Positions 42,405 through 54,060 of a stretch of 64,000 bases of DNA are shown in pieces. The translations under genes and the position numbers were made by a program. Each line of letters opens with the position of its first letter. The stretch's first letter is position 1. Origin of the DNA: Aquatica leii (Eukaryota > Arthropoda > Insecta > Coleoptera > Lampyridae); the NCBI GenBank assembly GCA_035610365.1, contig CM069434.1:96336806-96400805 (forward strand). Direction: 5' to 3'. Under the pieces are notes generated by a model, which searched no databases, had not been told where the DNA came from, and saw only the letters and a program-made list of their open reading frames with translations.

Positions 42405-44821
42405 CACTGGGGCGACTTGAAATTTGCCTATAATTTACATGAAAAAGCTAGTAGGAACGCTCTGGGGGCGACATGAAACATACAATCTGATTTCATAGAT
42501 CCAGCAACAAAAAAACCTGATTTTTTTAAAAAAAATTTTTTGTTTAGAAAAGAAAAAACATTTTTTACTAAAATTTGTTTATTATTATTGATACAACGAT
42601 ACATACAATATAAAAAATGAAGAACAAACATCAGTAGAAACTAAAATTATTGTAATTATTTTTTTTTAAAACCCAAAACTTTTAAATTTGATTTGGCCTC
42701 TTCTTAACTGAAGTTGTTGCTTAATTCCCGTTTTCTCTACAAGTCCTACGTATTCTAGCACTCAATCTCAGGAATGAACAAAGGTAATTGCCATTATCTT
42801 CGCAGTTCAAGATTTTAATCACGTATTGCTTATGAGTTCCACCTTCGGTTTTTATGTCTAGGTAAATATAATCACCTGGTTTAAGATTAGCGAAATCAAT
42901 AAATTCTTGAATATTGGTCATTTTAGATGTCATGTCATCGCTGCTGCATTTCTCTTCTAAACCAGAAACCGTTCCCGACTCTAGATCTAAGTCGCTGTCG
43001 GCTGTTAACTTTCTTTCACTCACGTCACTTTCGGAAGATGATGATAGAATAGGACGGCGTGGATGCTTTCTTGGTTTTTTACTTGTACTAGGTGTCTTTA
43101 CCTGCAAATCGTCCTGCAAGTCGTTCTGGGAAATGTTTTTACCTGCTTCGACTAACAATTTTTTCTTTCCACCCATAGAAATTGGTGCTTTATATCTTGT
43201 CTTTGGAACATTTCTTTTAGTGATTCAGCAATTTCTGCTTCTTGCTGTAATCTGTCCGTGTCGGTCTTTGGTAACTTTGTTAAAATTTTGTGCTTGTTCA
43301 AAAGATATAAACCCGTTGCTTCAAATCCGGATTTTATGTTTTGTTCGCTTCTTGCAGAAATTCTGTTTCTGATTTAAGAGACGTGGGAATACATCTTTTC
43401 TTACAGTTCTTTTATTGTGTTTTTCCAGTCTCGAAGTGTTTTCTTCCAAGATACCTTAATTGGTCGAAAAACACTGACATCTAAGGGCTGGGTCAGGTGG
43501 GTACTATTAGGTGATAAACGTATAAAGCAAATATTATTATCTTCACATTTTGAAATGACATTTGGGGAGGCTTGCTAAGTTACCACCAATCAAAACTTTA
43601 GGACCCGGTGGCAAAGATCGAAAATATAGCAATATTATATTGGAAAACCAATCTTCAAACATATTTGTATCGAACCAGCTAGATTGCGTGTGATTATACC
43701 TGGCCCCAGCTAGCTTATATTCCGTCCATGTTGTCCAGAGGTGCTCCCCCTTATATACTACGTAAACCGTAAGCATAATTCCTGAAGCTGAGCAAGCAAA
43801 CATGACTGACGTAGCTGTTTTAGAGGTGTCCATGACTGTTTCCGCTCTTTTGGAAGTCTTGCGAACTATGACTTTAATGCGACCGGGACCATCCGTGAAA
43901 TTGGTCTCATCGTAATTCACTATAGCCGAAGGTAGCACATCTTTAAGACTTACTAACGAATGGTCAAAATATCTATTAATCGTCGTAGGGCAGACTTGTG
44001 CTCTACTTTCTTTTATACATTGAGATAGTCTTTTAAACAGGTGCTCCTTATGTCGCTGCAAGAATTTTTGCAGCCATGTTTCGCCAGGATTGTTGTCCCG
44101 AAATTGTTGAACTTGTTTTCCACTTCTGTCTAAATATGATTTTACTATCCCTTTGATATCGTTTGAATCGCAGGGATATCCCCAATCTGCAGCAGTAGAT
44201 ATAACCTTAACTAAGTAATTTTCCTCATCGCTAGACAATACGGTTTGATCACCAACTGGTTTTGTGTTTTCTTTTAACCTTCCTGTATAGAGTTATATAA
44301 GGAATGTTGTACTCTTTACTCAAATCTTTTAAACTCCGACCGTGTTGATGTAATTCTAATACATGTTGCAGAGTTTCATCACTATAATCGCGAATCGCGA
44401 TAATTTCGGCTTCCAAGCTTTCTTTTGTATGTGCGCACCATTTTTCAAGTCGCCCTTAAAATTGCTCCTAAATAAAAATTTGGTACGCCACTAACATGTA
44501 CGATTCGAAACTAAAATTTTGAGGCTACAATATTAAAGTCGAATAAATTATGGTGTAGAAAAAAAATATGGCGATATTCCAATTGTCTGAGATGTCCTTT
44601 GTATATCAAGAAGTTTGCATGTCAAAAAAATAATTAATATCTTACCTTTTCTTTGGAGTCGCACAACACAATCCACAGGAGTAAATCAAGTGTATAACAA
44701 CATAAATTTAATTAAGTAGCACTGTGGACATCTTACCATAATTTCAATTTCAAACTTTATCCGCCAGAATGCAGCATGTCTTTTTCGTGAGCGCTGTCAA
44801 AAGTTTCAAGTCGCCTCAGTG
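42405..44821 (-). mobile_element. pogo/jerky-like DNA transposon 1
   Basis: Terminal inverted repeats CACTGGGGCGACTTGAAA (42405-42422) and TTTCAAGTCGCCTCAGTG (44804-44821) match at 17 of 18 positions and bracket a jerky-type transposase on the minus strand. The outermost bases and the expected TA target site are not clear: a T-run lies outside the left repeat, and a related GGGGCGAGTTGAAAA follows outside the right one. Confidence 0.75.
42721..44441 (-). pseudogene. pogo/jerky-like transposase 1, broken
   Basis: The start ATG at 44441 opens MVRTYKRKLGSRNYRD, a typical jerky-like beginning. A 7-bp tandem duplication (CGCGATT twice) shifts the frame, and another shift in an A-run near 44280 precedes the open piece 44238-43543. 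This holds the CENP-B-type HTH part and DDE_1 core: VNYDETNF (first Asp) and then VLIGGNLAS, where the family has Asp, so the second catalytic residue is Gly. The third Asp (TQPLDVSVF) is in another frame near 43475. The C-terminal piece 43176-42721 is serine/acidic-rich with LKPGDYIYLDIK and ends in TAA. Multiple shifts and the lost Asp make it inactive. Confidence 0.8.
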
Positions 44822-46132
44822 TTTTCAACTCGCCCCGTATTACGGTACTTAATTTTGTAGCTCTATACACATGGCCGGTGTGTACGTTTTTCTGGACCGG
44901 GCTTAGAAATTTGGCGGGATCTGAATACACATTTAAATCCTATACTTTTGTGGTTAAAGGATTTTAATTCAAAGCAAAAAAATTTACATTTGAATTTAAT
45001 AATACTCGTAGACCACGGGGCTTGCCAAAATGCTGAACCGGGGCCGGTCCTGTCCATACAAACGCTTTAACATCTACCAATGCTCTTTCAATCTAAGACA
45101 TAGTACACATTAAAGAGTCCTGTTTCATAAATTGGAGTTCAAGAAACCAGTATCATTGGAACATGCACACAGGAGCAACGATTTTCTAATTTTTTTTGTA
45201 ATGGATTCTGATTGTGGTTGTTATAAAATAAGAAAAGAAAATAAAAATATTAGGCTCACCCGTTGATCAGTGAGCGAGAAGACTTACGTTGTAGTTCGTG
45301 AACTGTGAAATGATCCTGAATAATTAAAAAAAAATTTTTTTTGATGTTGTAGCCACTTTTTGATCGCTTCCAAATGTTTTTTATTTGTCAACCAATATGA
45401 AAAAATATGAACGAAAGATTTAAGAGAAAAAAAGATAGTTGATCAATTGAGGTATGAACAATGGATATAATAAAAAATAATTATAAAAAATTGAAAATAA
45501 TTATAAGGGTTCCCTTGTAAAAAAAAGTTTCAGTTCTGTATATAATTGATGACGTTGTGTTCTATTGAAGCTTTCACATAGTGGAAGCTGATTAAGAGTA
45601 AAAGTTGATAGTGAAAACTCGTGTGACTCTAAATGTATGAAAATTAGGCTAAGAGATAGCTGCTGTTGGTAACCAAACTGGAAGTGTTGGTTATGCTAGA
45701 TCAACAATGAGATTAATTAGATTAACAAGCTTCTTCCAAAAATTTTTGAATTTGATCATAGTCATTTCACCACCATTTGGAAACACACTTAATAAAAAAA
45801 TCTTTCTAAGTTTATCACTTGGGTTTTTTCCTGATGTAATGGATTTCTTTCTTTTTCTTGGGAGGAGGTCCCATTGGCCCAGTTTCATGTGAAGGTGGAT
45901 TTATTGCCTCATTGCCTCTTTTCTTTGCTTTATCTTCTTCATAATTTTCATTGACTGTTAATGAGTTATCAGTCTCTAATGAAAGAGAAAGTGGAGATGG
46001 AAGGTTCCCAGGTATATATAAGTAGTGTATTTTAAGATTCTTGAAGTTCTTAAGTATCTGAGGTAAAGGAAAAGAAAAAAAGAAAATTGTATTCAAAAGA
46101 TTGATATTTTTGGTGTGAAGGAAATGGAGTCT
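44822..46132. other. Gap between pogo elements, no gene called
   Basis: AT-rich, with two overlapping minus-strand open pieces at 46096-45815 and 45888-45691. They read PPSHETGPMGPPPKKKKE and NPSDKLRKIFLLSVFPNGGE and could be shifted parts of one lysine-rich protein. I do not recognise it and give it little weight. Confidence 0.35.
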
Positions 46133-48500
46133 TAGTTTCGGATACAGTGGGTGCTTAATTTCGGATACATAACAATTTTAGGATAGCAATCTTCAAAATA
46201 TAATAAAACTATGCAATATAAGAACTATTTATTTGTTGAAACTCATATGACATTTAAAAGACAAAAAATGACTTTAATGTTACGATACATAAAAAATTAA
46301 AATAAAATCTAAAATTACAAATAAAATTAAAAACGACAATCTTTTTATTCTGCGCAAATAAAAGTAGTCTTCTTTTTAAATCCTGTGCACTTTTCGTGAC
46401 CCTACTTAAAACATTTACTACTTCTGCCCATACCTCGCCATGTGTGTCTGCTGAAAACAATCCTAAGCATATCATGCACTCGGCATCGTCAGCATCTATC
46501 ATATGCTCATCTGATTCATCGGATAAAATGAGCTCTTCATCTGCGGAACTTAAAGAGCTGTCATAAAATATCTGCCTTTTCGCTGGCTTTGTCTTTTTTC
46601 TAATTATTTTTTTGACTGCCGATGTCGATGGTTGTGGTTCTTCGAATATTTTAGCTTTGTTTTTTTTAGAATTCTCTGATTTAATTTTAAAACGGGATTT
46701 TTCTTTTTTTCCAGAGATTCTTCAAGGGCTGTTTTGTAAAGAAATCTAGTGATTAGAACTGCTTTCCCCTTCTTACTTTCTTGAAAGTAGGCAAATGACT
46801 TAAATCGGTAGATGTGCTTGTCTTTAGAGACAGAGTCGATTGTTTCTGTTTGAGTTGATTGGATCTTGAGGGCTAAAAATACTTTCTGATTTTTCAGATA
46901 GCGTAGGTTCTAAGTCGCTTTCTGTCGTTCTTTCATCAGCATTTGGGCAGCTTTCTATGGCAAACTCATGTTCACCAAAGACGTTTCTATTACATGGAAA
47001 ACCCATTAATAGCAGTCTGAATGGTTGCAACACAAGCATAGGCTCTACCAACTAGTTCAGCTATTTGATATGCGGTCACTATTCTTCCAGAATTGTTTTT
47101 TAACCATGTTTCTATTTCTTGCGCACAATAAGTTTTGAACCGGCTCATAAAAGCCACATCTAACGCTTGCATTTTGTAAGTTGAATGAGGGGGTAGGCAA
47201 ACAATCATGAGTTCATGTTTCTTCCAACAGTGATAACATCAATGTTACGTATGTGCAAATAATGGCCGTTGAGAACGAGGATCACAGGGTTTTCAACTGA
47301 TGGTTTTGTAATAGCTACGAAATGATGTAACCGTTTTGTAAAACTATCTCCTTGTATCCATTTTAACACATGCAATGATGAGATAGATCCCGGAGGAGCT
47401 CTATTTATGAGCTTTGGTTTCATGTTCTTTCTGGGGAAAACGAACATAGGCGGGATACATGTACTAGCTGCGCTCATGCAAATAACAAGCGTTACCAGAG
47501 TTACCACGTTCGGCAGAGGAAATACTGACAATCTGTTTTTTTTCCTTTTAAACCAATAATCTTAGAGATTTTATGTTGTACAATGCTCGCTCCAGTCTCG
47601 TCAACATTAAAATTTTTTTGCGGACAAGATCCCACTTTTTTAAATTCTTTTTCATAAATATCAAAAAATTCGGCCACATTTTGTTTTGCCGTGGCTGCTG
47701 ATATTGCATGAGAAGTTTGAAAGTATAATCTCAACCATTTAGTACCTGGTTGACCAGTAGTATCTCTAAATTGCTGGCGCAGGTTCTTTTGCAAAGCTAG
47801 TTGAAAAGCCGTTTGTCTTATGTCTCGTATACGTAAACCAAAGAATTATTTCTCCATATCTAATAAATATTGAACTAGAAAACTCTCAAGTTCATAAAGA
47901 AATATGGGTTTTCTTCCAATTTTAGTGTTCAGAAGTCTTTTAATGTAGATTTAGGCACTCTAAACACTTTATGAGCTTTAAAATATCCCATTTTGTTATT
48001 TTGCACCGCTTCTACAGTTTTTCATGTCTTCTGGGTTCCACTTTCTTCTCTTCTTGACCTTAACACCAATAAAAATTGAAACAGGTAACTGTTCCAACGA
48101 AAACAATACTCCAAGTTGTATACCCTATTTTTGGATATCCGAAATTAGGCACTATTGACTATCCGGAATTAGGGCTTCATAAATAATTCTTTTCAATCCA
48201 CATGTATAAAGTAATAACAAAACTATTCATTTAAAATCAAACTGACACTAAACTACACCTTACCATCTTCATATTAAACTTTATTACAACTTACCGCTTG
48301 CCCTGCAGCAGAGTTTAAAGTTGACATCTTCAAAAACTATACTTTTGCACGATTTTACATTAATTTTTGTTTCGTACACGATATTTCAAAGGCCGCGGCG
48401 ACAACACAGATTCGGTATGTTGCCGGTTGCTTCACTTGACTATTGTTAGCAGCGACATCTACCGCATAGATAATGAAAATGACGGTATCCGAAGTTAAGG
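46133..48500 (-). mobile_element. pogo/jerky-like DNA transposon 2
   Basis: The ends carry repeated TTTCGGATAC words: two at the left (46136-46167, with GTGCTTAATTTCGGATAC) and inverted copies at the right (GGATATCCGAAATTAGGC at 48133, ATCCGGAATTAGGG at 48161, GTATCCGAAGTTAAGG at 48485). These look like terminal and subterminal repeats around a pogo-type transposase on the minus strand. Exact ends and target TA are not fixed. Confidence 0.6.
46254..48055 (-). pseudogene. pogo/jerky-like transposase 2, broken
   Basis: The N-terminus below 48055 reads RRKWNPEDMKN, then GRKPIFLYELESFLVQYLL and FFGLRIRDIRQTA with stops between. The DDE_1 core follows in three frames: FNVDETGASIV (47794-47501), PVILVLNGHYLHIRN where the family has Asp before GHY (47531-47205), then PPHSTYKMQALDVAFM (47208-46990) with the third Asp. 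The C-terminus (46502-46254) has DADDAECMICLGLFSAD, the cysteine pair of the usual C-terminal zinc-finger tail. At least three frameshifts and an Asp-to-Asn change at the second catalytic position. Confidence 0.8.
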
Positions 48501-49170
48501 TATTATCCAAAATATGAAAACTTTCTTCTACGATTTCAGGAGCATCATGGGTTACAGTAGCGGCGATATATTTTTGTTGACCTTGAAACCAGCTAGTGAT
48601 TTGTTAATCTTTCTCATAAACACGATTTTCAGATTTTTCTTTGCATTCTTTTACTGAAACAAAAAAAACAGAATTAAAAATTGTCATTTATTTTACTACA
48701 TAAATGACTACTTTCCACTTTACGTATTTCGTGTAACTTTATTCACAGAATTTTTAATTTTTAGATATCTAGTCATTGGCAACTTGTTTAAATGTTTAGC
48801 TCAATATTTCATAAAAGGTAAATGAACTATTGGTTTGGTTGTAGTTGAGACAACGGATGCAATAAGAAAGTGTTTATAATCACTGTACATAAGTGTGGAG
48901 TGAAATTTTTTTTTAAAATTGAAAACGCCTGTAGTGTCAAACGACGTGTCTTGAGGTAAAGTGATTAAAATTTGAAACATTTCCAATATGATCTTGAGGT
49001 TCCTCATCGCCCTTCTTTATCGAAGTATTAACTAGAACAGCAATTTTAGCCTAAAATCAGTGTAATAATATTTCAGATCATTGCGTCTGCGCAATTAGGG
49101 TGCAATGCGCATGTCTTAATAATACAACGTCTCGGCTCAAGTCACTCGCATATTTCAGTGTCTGTTTAGT
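48501..49170. other. Gap, no gene called
   Basis: A minus-strand piece at 49007-48801 encodes ILEMFQILITLPQDTSFDT and STLMYSDYKHFLIASVV, which has protein-like composition but no family that I know. The rest has no visible structure. Confidence 0.35.
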
Positions 49171-51299
49171 TCACTTTTGCGGTTGTCAGAACGTTTTTCG
49201 TCATATAGAAAAGCCGAAAACACGTAAAGAATTGTTTTGTGAAGTGTTCGGTTTATCCAAGGTATTTGATGGCAATTCTTACAAACTCAGATGTTATGAG
49301 ATATTATTTGTGGTGTAGGTTATTGTTAAAAGAGAACGCGAATGGAAAAGATCCGAGTGCGAGTGACATTTCCAGAGCTGTACTGGCGGATTTGAAAAAT
49401 ATATGGCCAAAAGAATCAATTCCAATAATTTCTGATCAAAGAATTTTGAGCTTAATAGCGAACCTTAATAAAAAATATAAGGCTATAAAAAAGAACAAAA
49501 AGGAATTTTAAGAAAAAGTGATAACATTCAGAGAGCTCAGTGAAATAACGCTATTTGATATATCCGTCTGCAAATGTAAAAACTTCTGTAATTATCAGTG
49601 CAAAATTAAAGTGACTAAACGAGAAAGAAATTTTCTAGTGGACCAACGAACAGCTCGTAAAATGGCAATTGGTAATATTAGTAAGAAAACCAGCCAAATT
49701 CTTCAAAAGAGTTTTGCAAGGAAAGCTAAAGGAGTATCTCGATTATTAGCATCTAAGGTTCCGGACATTACAACAAAGACACTTAAAGAAACATTTACAC
49801 CTGTAATCTCAGGTATTACAACTTCTGTAAAAGAATCTGCTACTTCAGAAATTTCAGAACCGTCAACATCATCTCAAACACAATTTTCTTCGGGTTTTGG
49901 AAAACGAATTAAATTACGCAATGTAGCCCAACCGTGCGATCGAACAAGGATATCGGATCGATTAGCCTCAATACTAGTAAGCGCCGTTCTCCAGGATTTT
50001 CAAGTTATATCAAAGGAAATTCGTCAAAAATAGTGGATAGAAGTAAAATAAGAGAGAACGGAAGAAAAGACGGACAGAACTCCGAGAACAATCAGGAAAA
50101 AAATCATCAGCAGTTAAAGGACTTTATTTCGACGGTAGGATACCTCGGCCATATCAAACCAACATCTGGAAGTGCTACAAATATCGCATTAAGTATCATG
50201 ACATTCTTAAAGGATTTTAATGCAAATTGCAATATGGATGAATTGCAAGCAGTTGGATGCGATGGTACTGGTATAAATACAGGTTTGAAAATGATGTTAT
50301 CCGACAACTAGAAAAGTCCATAGGTCGTTCATTACAATGGCAGGTATGTTTATTACACACTAATGAGTTACCTCTCCGCCACTTAATGCAACACCTAGAT
50401 GGAAAGACAAATGATCCTAAAGGATTCTCTGGTGCAATTGGAAAGATGCTAGAAAATTGTGCAAAGTTGTCCGTCGTCGCATTTGAGCCAATTGAAGCGG
50501 AATTGCCGATTATTGATCCAAATGAACTGAGTACAAATCAGAAATATCTCTTTGATATATGTCTAGAGATGATATATCATCGTCTTTATCCCTGCGGGAT
50601 CCTGGTAAAATGTCACACTCGCGCTGGTTGACAACCGCAAACCGAATTCTCAGGTTGTGTAGCTACAATAGAACCATCAATGGAACTGAAAACTTTAGCT
50701 AAATATGTGATCAAGGTATACTCTTCTAGCTGGTTTGAGGTTAAAACCAAATTTACTTGTAAGGACGGATCTAAACATTTTTTTGGAATTATCAAGAAGT
50801 TTTATTACCTATCTGACGAACACAAAGGAATGCGTATTTCGGCCATCCTGAAAACATTCTGTTGGCGATGTTAGCTGATGAACGAAAATACGTTCGGGAA
50901 TTAGGTTTACGACTGATTCTCAAGTGTAGACGTAGAGCATCAAGTCGTAATCAGGACACTATTCGAGTGTTTCAAGTGCCCAAACTTAATTTCAAAACCG
51001 ATAAGTACATCGATATGATCGATTGGCAGTCCTCTGAAGCTACCGAACCACCATTAATAAGACATATTTTGACTGAGGATTTGGAAAATATGATTTTAGA
51101 CGTTCCTGACAACATCAGAATTTTGAAGTTACCTTGCCACACTCAAGCGGTTGAACGATGCATAAAGCTGGTAACGGAAGCTTATTTTTCAGTATGTGGC
51201 AACGAAGCAAGAGACGGACTTATTCGTGCTAAACTTGCATGTCGAAGTGAGTTACCAAAGTTTGAACCAAAAAAACAATTCATTAATGTGTTCAAGTAA
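49171..51299 (+). pseudogene. Unclassified repeated gene family, second copy, nearly full length but frameshifted
   Basis: Order: KTRKELFCEVFGLSKVFDG, LTNSDVMRYYLW, IWPKESIPIIS (frame 0; TAA at 49509), LFDISVCKCKNFCNYQCK and FLVDQRTARK, a Ser/Thr-rich linker, then ISDRLASILVSAVLQD. A shift near 50030 leads to VGYLGHIKP and VGCDGTGINTG, another near 50290 to LQWQVCLLHTNELPLRHL, others near 50590, 50660 and 50860. The end is HTQAVERCIKLVTEA, CGNEARDGLIRAKLACRSE and TAA at 51297. A conserved Asp (CDGT), C-x2-LH, LRHL and Glu (AVERC) in this order would fit a divergent RNase-H-fold transposase of hAT type; this is inference. No zinc-finger family or terminal repeats seen. It is paralogous to the hAT-split copy at 5.8 kb. 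Confidence 0.7.
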
Positions 51300-51330
51300 T
51301 TACTACTCTGTACAAAAATGTGCCAAAGTT

Positions 51331-51502
51331 TTTAAATAAAGATTTGTGATTGCTAACAATTTTTCTAGTCATCATACTTACCACTATCTACCACAAATTC
51401 AAAGGTACCAAATTCTTTAAATATGAGATTTGTGATTTCTACAATTTTTTCTATTATACACTATTATAGAACTATCTACTATGAATTCAAGTGGAGAGGA
51501 AC
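51331..51502. repeat. Two diverged tandem repeats of about 85 bp
   Basis: TTTAAATAAAGATTTGTGATT at 51331 and TTTAAATATGAGATTTGTGATT at 51416 open two similar blocks, both continuing through ACAATTTTT...CTATCTAC and AATTCAA. They lie just downstream of the unclassified family's stop codon, and could be the 3' end or a terminal repeat of its element. Confidence 0.55.
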
Positions 51503-51799
51503 TTCAAAATATTATTTCATAGAGCTCAAATTTTACATATCTCAGTGATAAAGCAAAAGGCACATTTTCCACCCCCATGACAAATAAAAAACGAAATTTT
51601 TTTTCCTTATAGAATCGCTCCACACTACTGTACATACCAGTTTCTGATGAGAATATGTAAAAACACAACGCGCAGCGTTATCAGCAGCTTTGAAATTTTG
51701 CTTACTTCGTCAGTTCAATAGATGGCAAGCATGTCAGAATAAGATAACTTAAAAACACAGGATCAACAATTATAATTACAAAGGTTATAAGTTATAACC

Positions 51800-52172
51800 A
51801 TATGCTGATGCAGATGGTTGTTTTGCAACCATTGATGTGAAGGATCTTAGAAGAAACAGCGATAGGGATGTATCTCGTTCATCACGTTTAAGTTGCTAGT
51901 TTTATGAGGACAGTTGAATTTATCGCGACTACAACTCTTACTATTGGACGCTGTTCAAGTTTCATTTTCATTTTTCTTTGTTGGCAAAGAGGCTTTTCTT
52001 CTTAAAGCTTATCTTATGTGGCTTTACCCGAGAGCTACTTTGAGAGACAAAAAACGAATTTCTAATTTGCGATTGAATTTAAGTCTAAAGACAGTAGAAA
52101 GCGTGTCTAGAATGTTCATGTTGACGTTCCGTGTATTTCATGTACAGAAAATTGGTCAAACCGTTTACGGCG
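51800..52172 (+). pseudogene. PIF/Harbinger transposase C-terminal fragment
   Basis: With frame changes this reads CFATIDV, NSDRDVSRSSRL, then VQVSFSFFFVGKEAFLLKAYLMWLYPRATL, a DKKRI segment and KTVESVSRMFMLTFRVFH. This is the end of a DDE_Tnp_4 domain, where relatives have GDEAFPL with the second Asp and RRTVENAFG with the catalytic Glu. Here Asp has become Lys (GKEAFL); the Glu remains (TVESV). It is cut at 52172 by the LTR-like repeat. Confidence 0.65.
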
Positions 52173-53784
52173 GTTACGGTAAGAATTATGGGTAACTAAA
52201 TTTAAATGGAGCGATGGCCGCAGTAGCTCGGTTCTTGTAGGCAAAATAGGGTGGGTTAGGGGAATATTTAAATCAAAGATGTCGTGGTAGATAAAATTAG
52301 TTAAATAGTGATTAGAAATTGTTAGAAATGGGCGCCACACAATTTGTTTAGTTACGGTCCTGTTAAGTAAATTGTAAAAGCTTAACAGGGCTCTAGTAGT
52401 AGCGAAGGGTTGCTAAAAAAAAAAACGGAGAAGGTTAAGCAATAAATAGCAATCAGTAAATTTGATGTAAATATAATGAATTTAGAATAAATAGCAATTT
52501 ACAAAATAATCAATAAAATATTCAATTTTGAATTATGCAAACAAAATATGCGTGAAGTTGTGTAAAACAATCGATAATGGATTTCAAATATTACAAAAAA
52601 AATACAGGATCTAAATTATCTTGTGTTAAAACAAAAGTAGTAAAACTAATTTAATTACGTTAGGTTCGCAAAACAAACAAGAACAAAAATTTAATTTAGG
52701 GCAGCGATCGTTATTCGACAAGACAGTAATTTCAAATTTGAAATACAGAAAAAAAATCTTACCTTATTACTTCGCTGATGGAACTCCGTGCACGGTATTT
52801 CCAGTCGAAGTTTCCTTAAATAAAATATTTAAAACAAACAATTGGCCGTCGGCAAATAACAGCCGAGAATTAGAGTTAGGTTTACTATCTCGTAGATCAG
52901 GAGATGCGCGACCAAATTTATGTAGGTTAATAGGTCAGTTACAATTACGTTATAAGTCAACAAATTTCAAGGTAAATCAGATAACAACTTCTTATAGAAA
53001 CAAAGAGAAATTAAATTAAGTAAATTAAGCCAAAGTTTAAATAACAAAAGTGAATTTTAAATAGCAAAAAAAAAAATTGTAAAATTTTAAAGTATAAGGA
53101 AAAGTTCTTGAATTTCTAAAGTTGATTAAGCAAGTAGGATTTTGATTAAAAGTTCAATGTAGAAAATCAAATCTTTGAGATTTGCACAAATATGAATTAA
53201 TTCACAATAAAACGAAGGTTAACGGTTGGTTTTTTTTTCACTTAGCGTCAGTTGGTGCAATCGAAGTTGACTTCTCAGTGTAGCGTTAGTAGAGTTTACA
53301 GATGAACGGAGTATTTTGGTAGTTGAAGGAACTCTCATACGTGGGGGAACCGATCCGTTGAAAGAGACGTTCATATGAATTAGAACAATTTCGTCGGAAG
53401 AAAAACCGCTATAACAAGGAAGGGAGAGAAGCGAAGTTAGATTAACTAAATAAATCAAAAACTAAGTACTTTACCTGGGTATAATAATCCAGCGTTAAGA
53501 AAACTAAGTACACTTTTAAAATTTAAATATACGAATTTTTAGTAATTTTAGGAAAGAAACAGGTTCCGTAGATATACTAAAAGTTAGGAAGGTTTCAACG
53601 TAATATCCGGTAAAATCACCGTATTTAAGTAAACGTTAGTACTTCCAAGGTACAGTTAATTTTTGAGGTGATCTCAACAAGAGGTTGTCAGGAACTGATT
53701 AAAGAAGGAAACGAAGTACCTAAGGTTATAATGACCTCAGAAGATAACAAAATAAATTTGTCAGCAAACTCGTGAGAACGCTCG
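52173..53784 (+). mobile_element. Extra copy of the 1.8-kb LTR-like repeat, 3'-truncated
   Basis: Sequence from GTTACGGTAAGAATTA onward matches the insert at 33305-35124 over about 1.6 kb, with more divergence than the two arm copies show from each other. The 5' TG is changed to GG, and similarity ends near 53784 after AACTCGTGAGAACGCTCG, leaving off about the last 230 bp. No target duplication can be identified. It shows that the repeat is dispersed and not specific to BEL element B. Confidence 0.75.
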
Positions 53785-54060
53785 GTTGTGGAAAACAAGG
53801 AATACTCATTGCTCTTAGTCATAAGAATTAAAAGAAACTAGCGCGAAATGACCTTAGGAGCGACACACAGATGTTCATTAGTAAGAATAGTAGAAAAGAA
53901 ATCATATTTTCTGATTATTTAAAAAACAGATTACTTCTCTCATTTACAAAAAATAATAAGGTGATTCCTTTTTAGTCCGTTTAGTACTGCCAATATCGTA
54001 GAACTTTCTTCTTAAATATCGAATATAACTATTCGAAACTGCCTACAAGTAAGGTGCTTA
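53785..54060. other. Short gap, nothing recognised
   Basis: No gene or structure seen between the LTR-like repeat and the Harbinger relic. It probably holds the left end of the latter, but I find no terminal repeat. Confidence 0.4.

Noticed and set aside
42914..43372. 152-codon plus-strand frame
   Set aside because: Antisense to the pogo transposase 1 C-terminal region; no motif of its own.
44863..45057. Possible hAT or retroelement end suggested by GGGGCCGGTCCTG at about 45041
   Set aside because: A CCGG-rich word alone, without a partner repeat or target duplication, is not enough.
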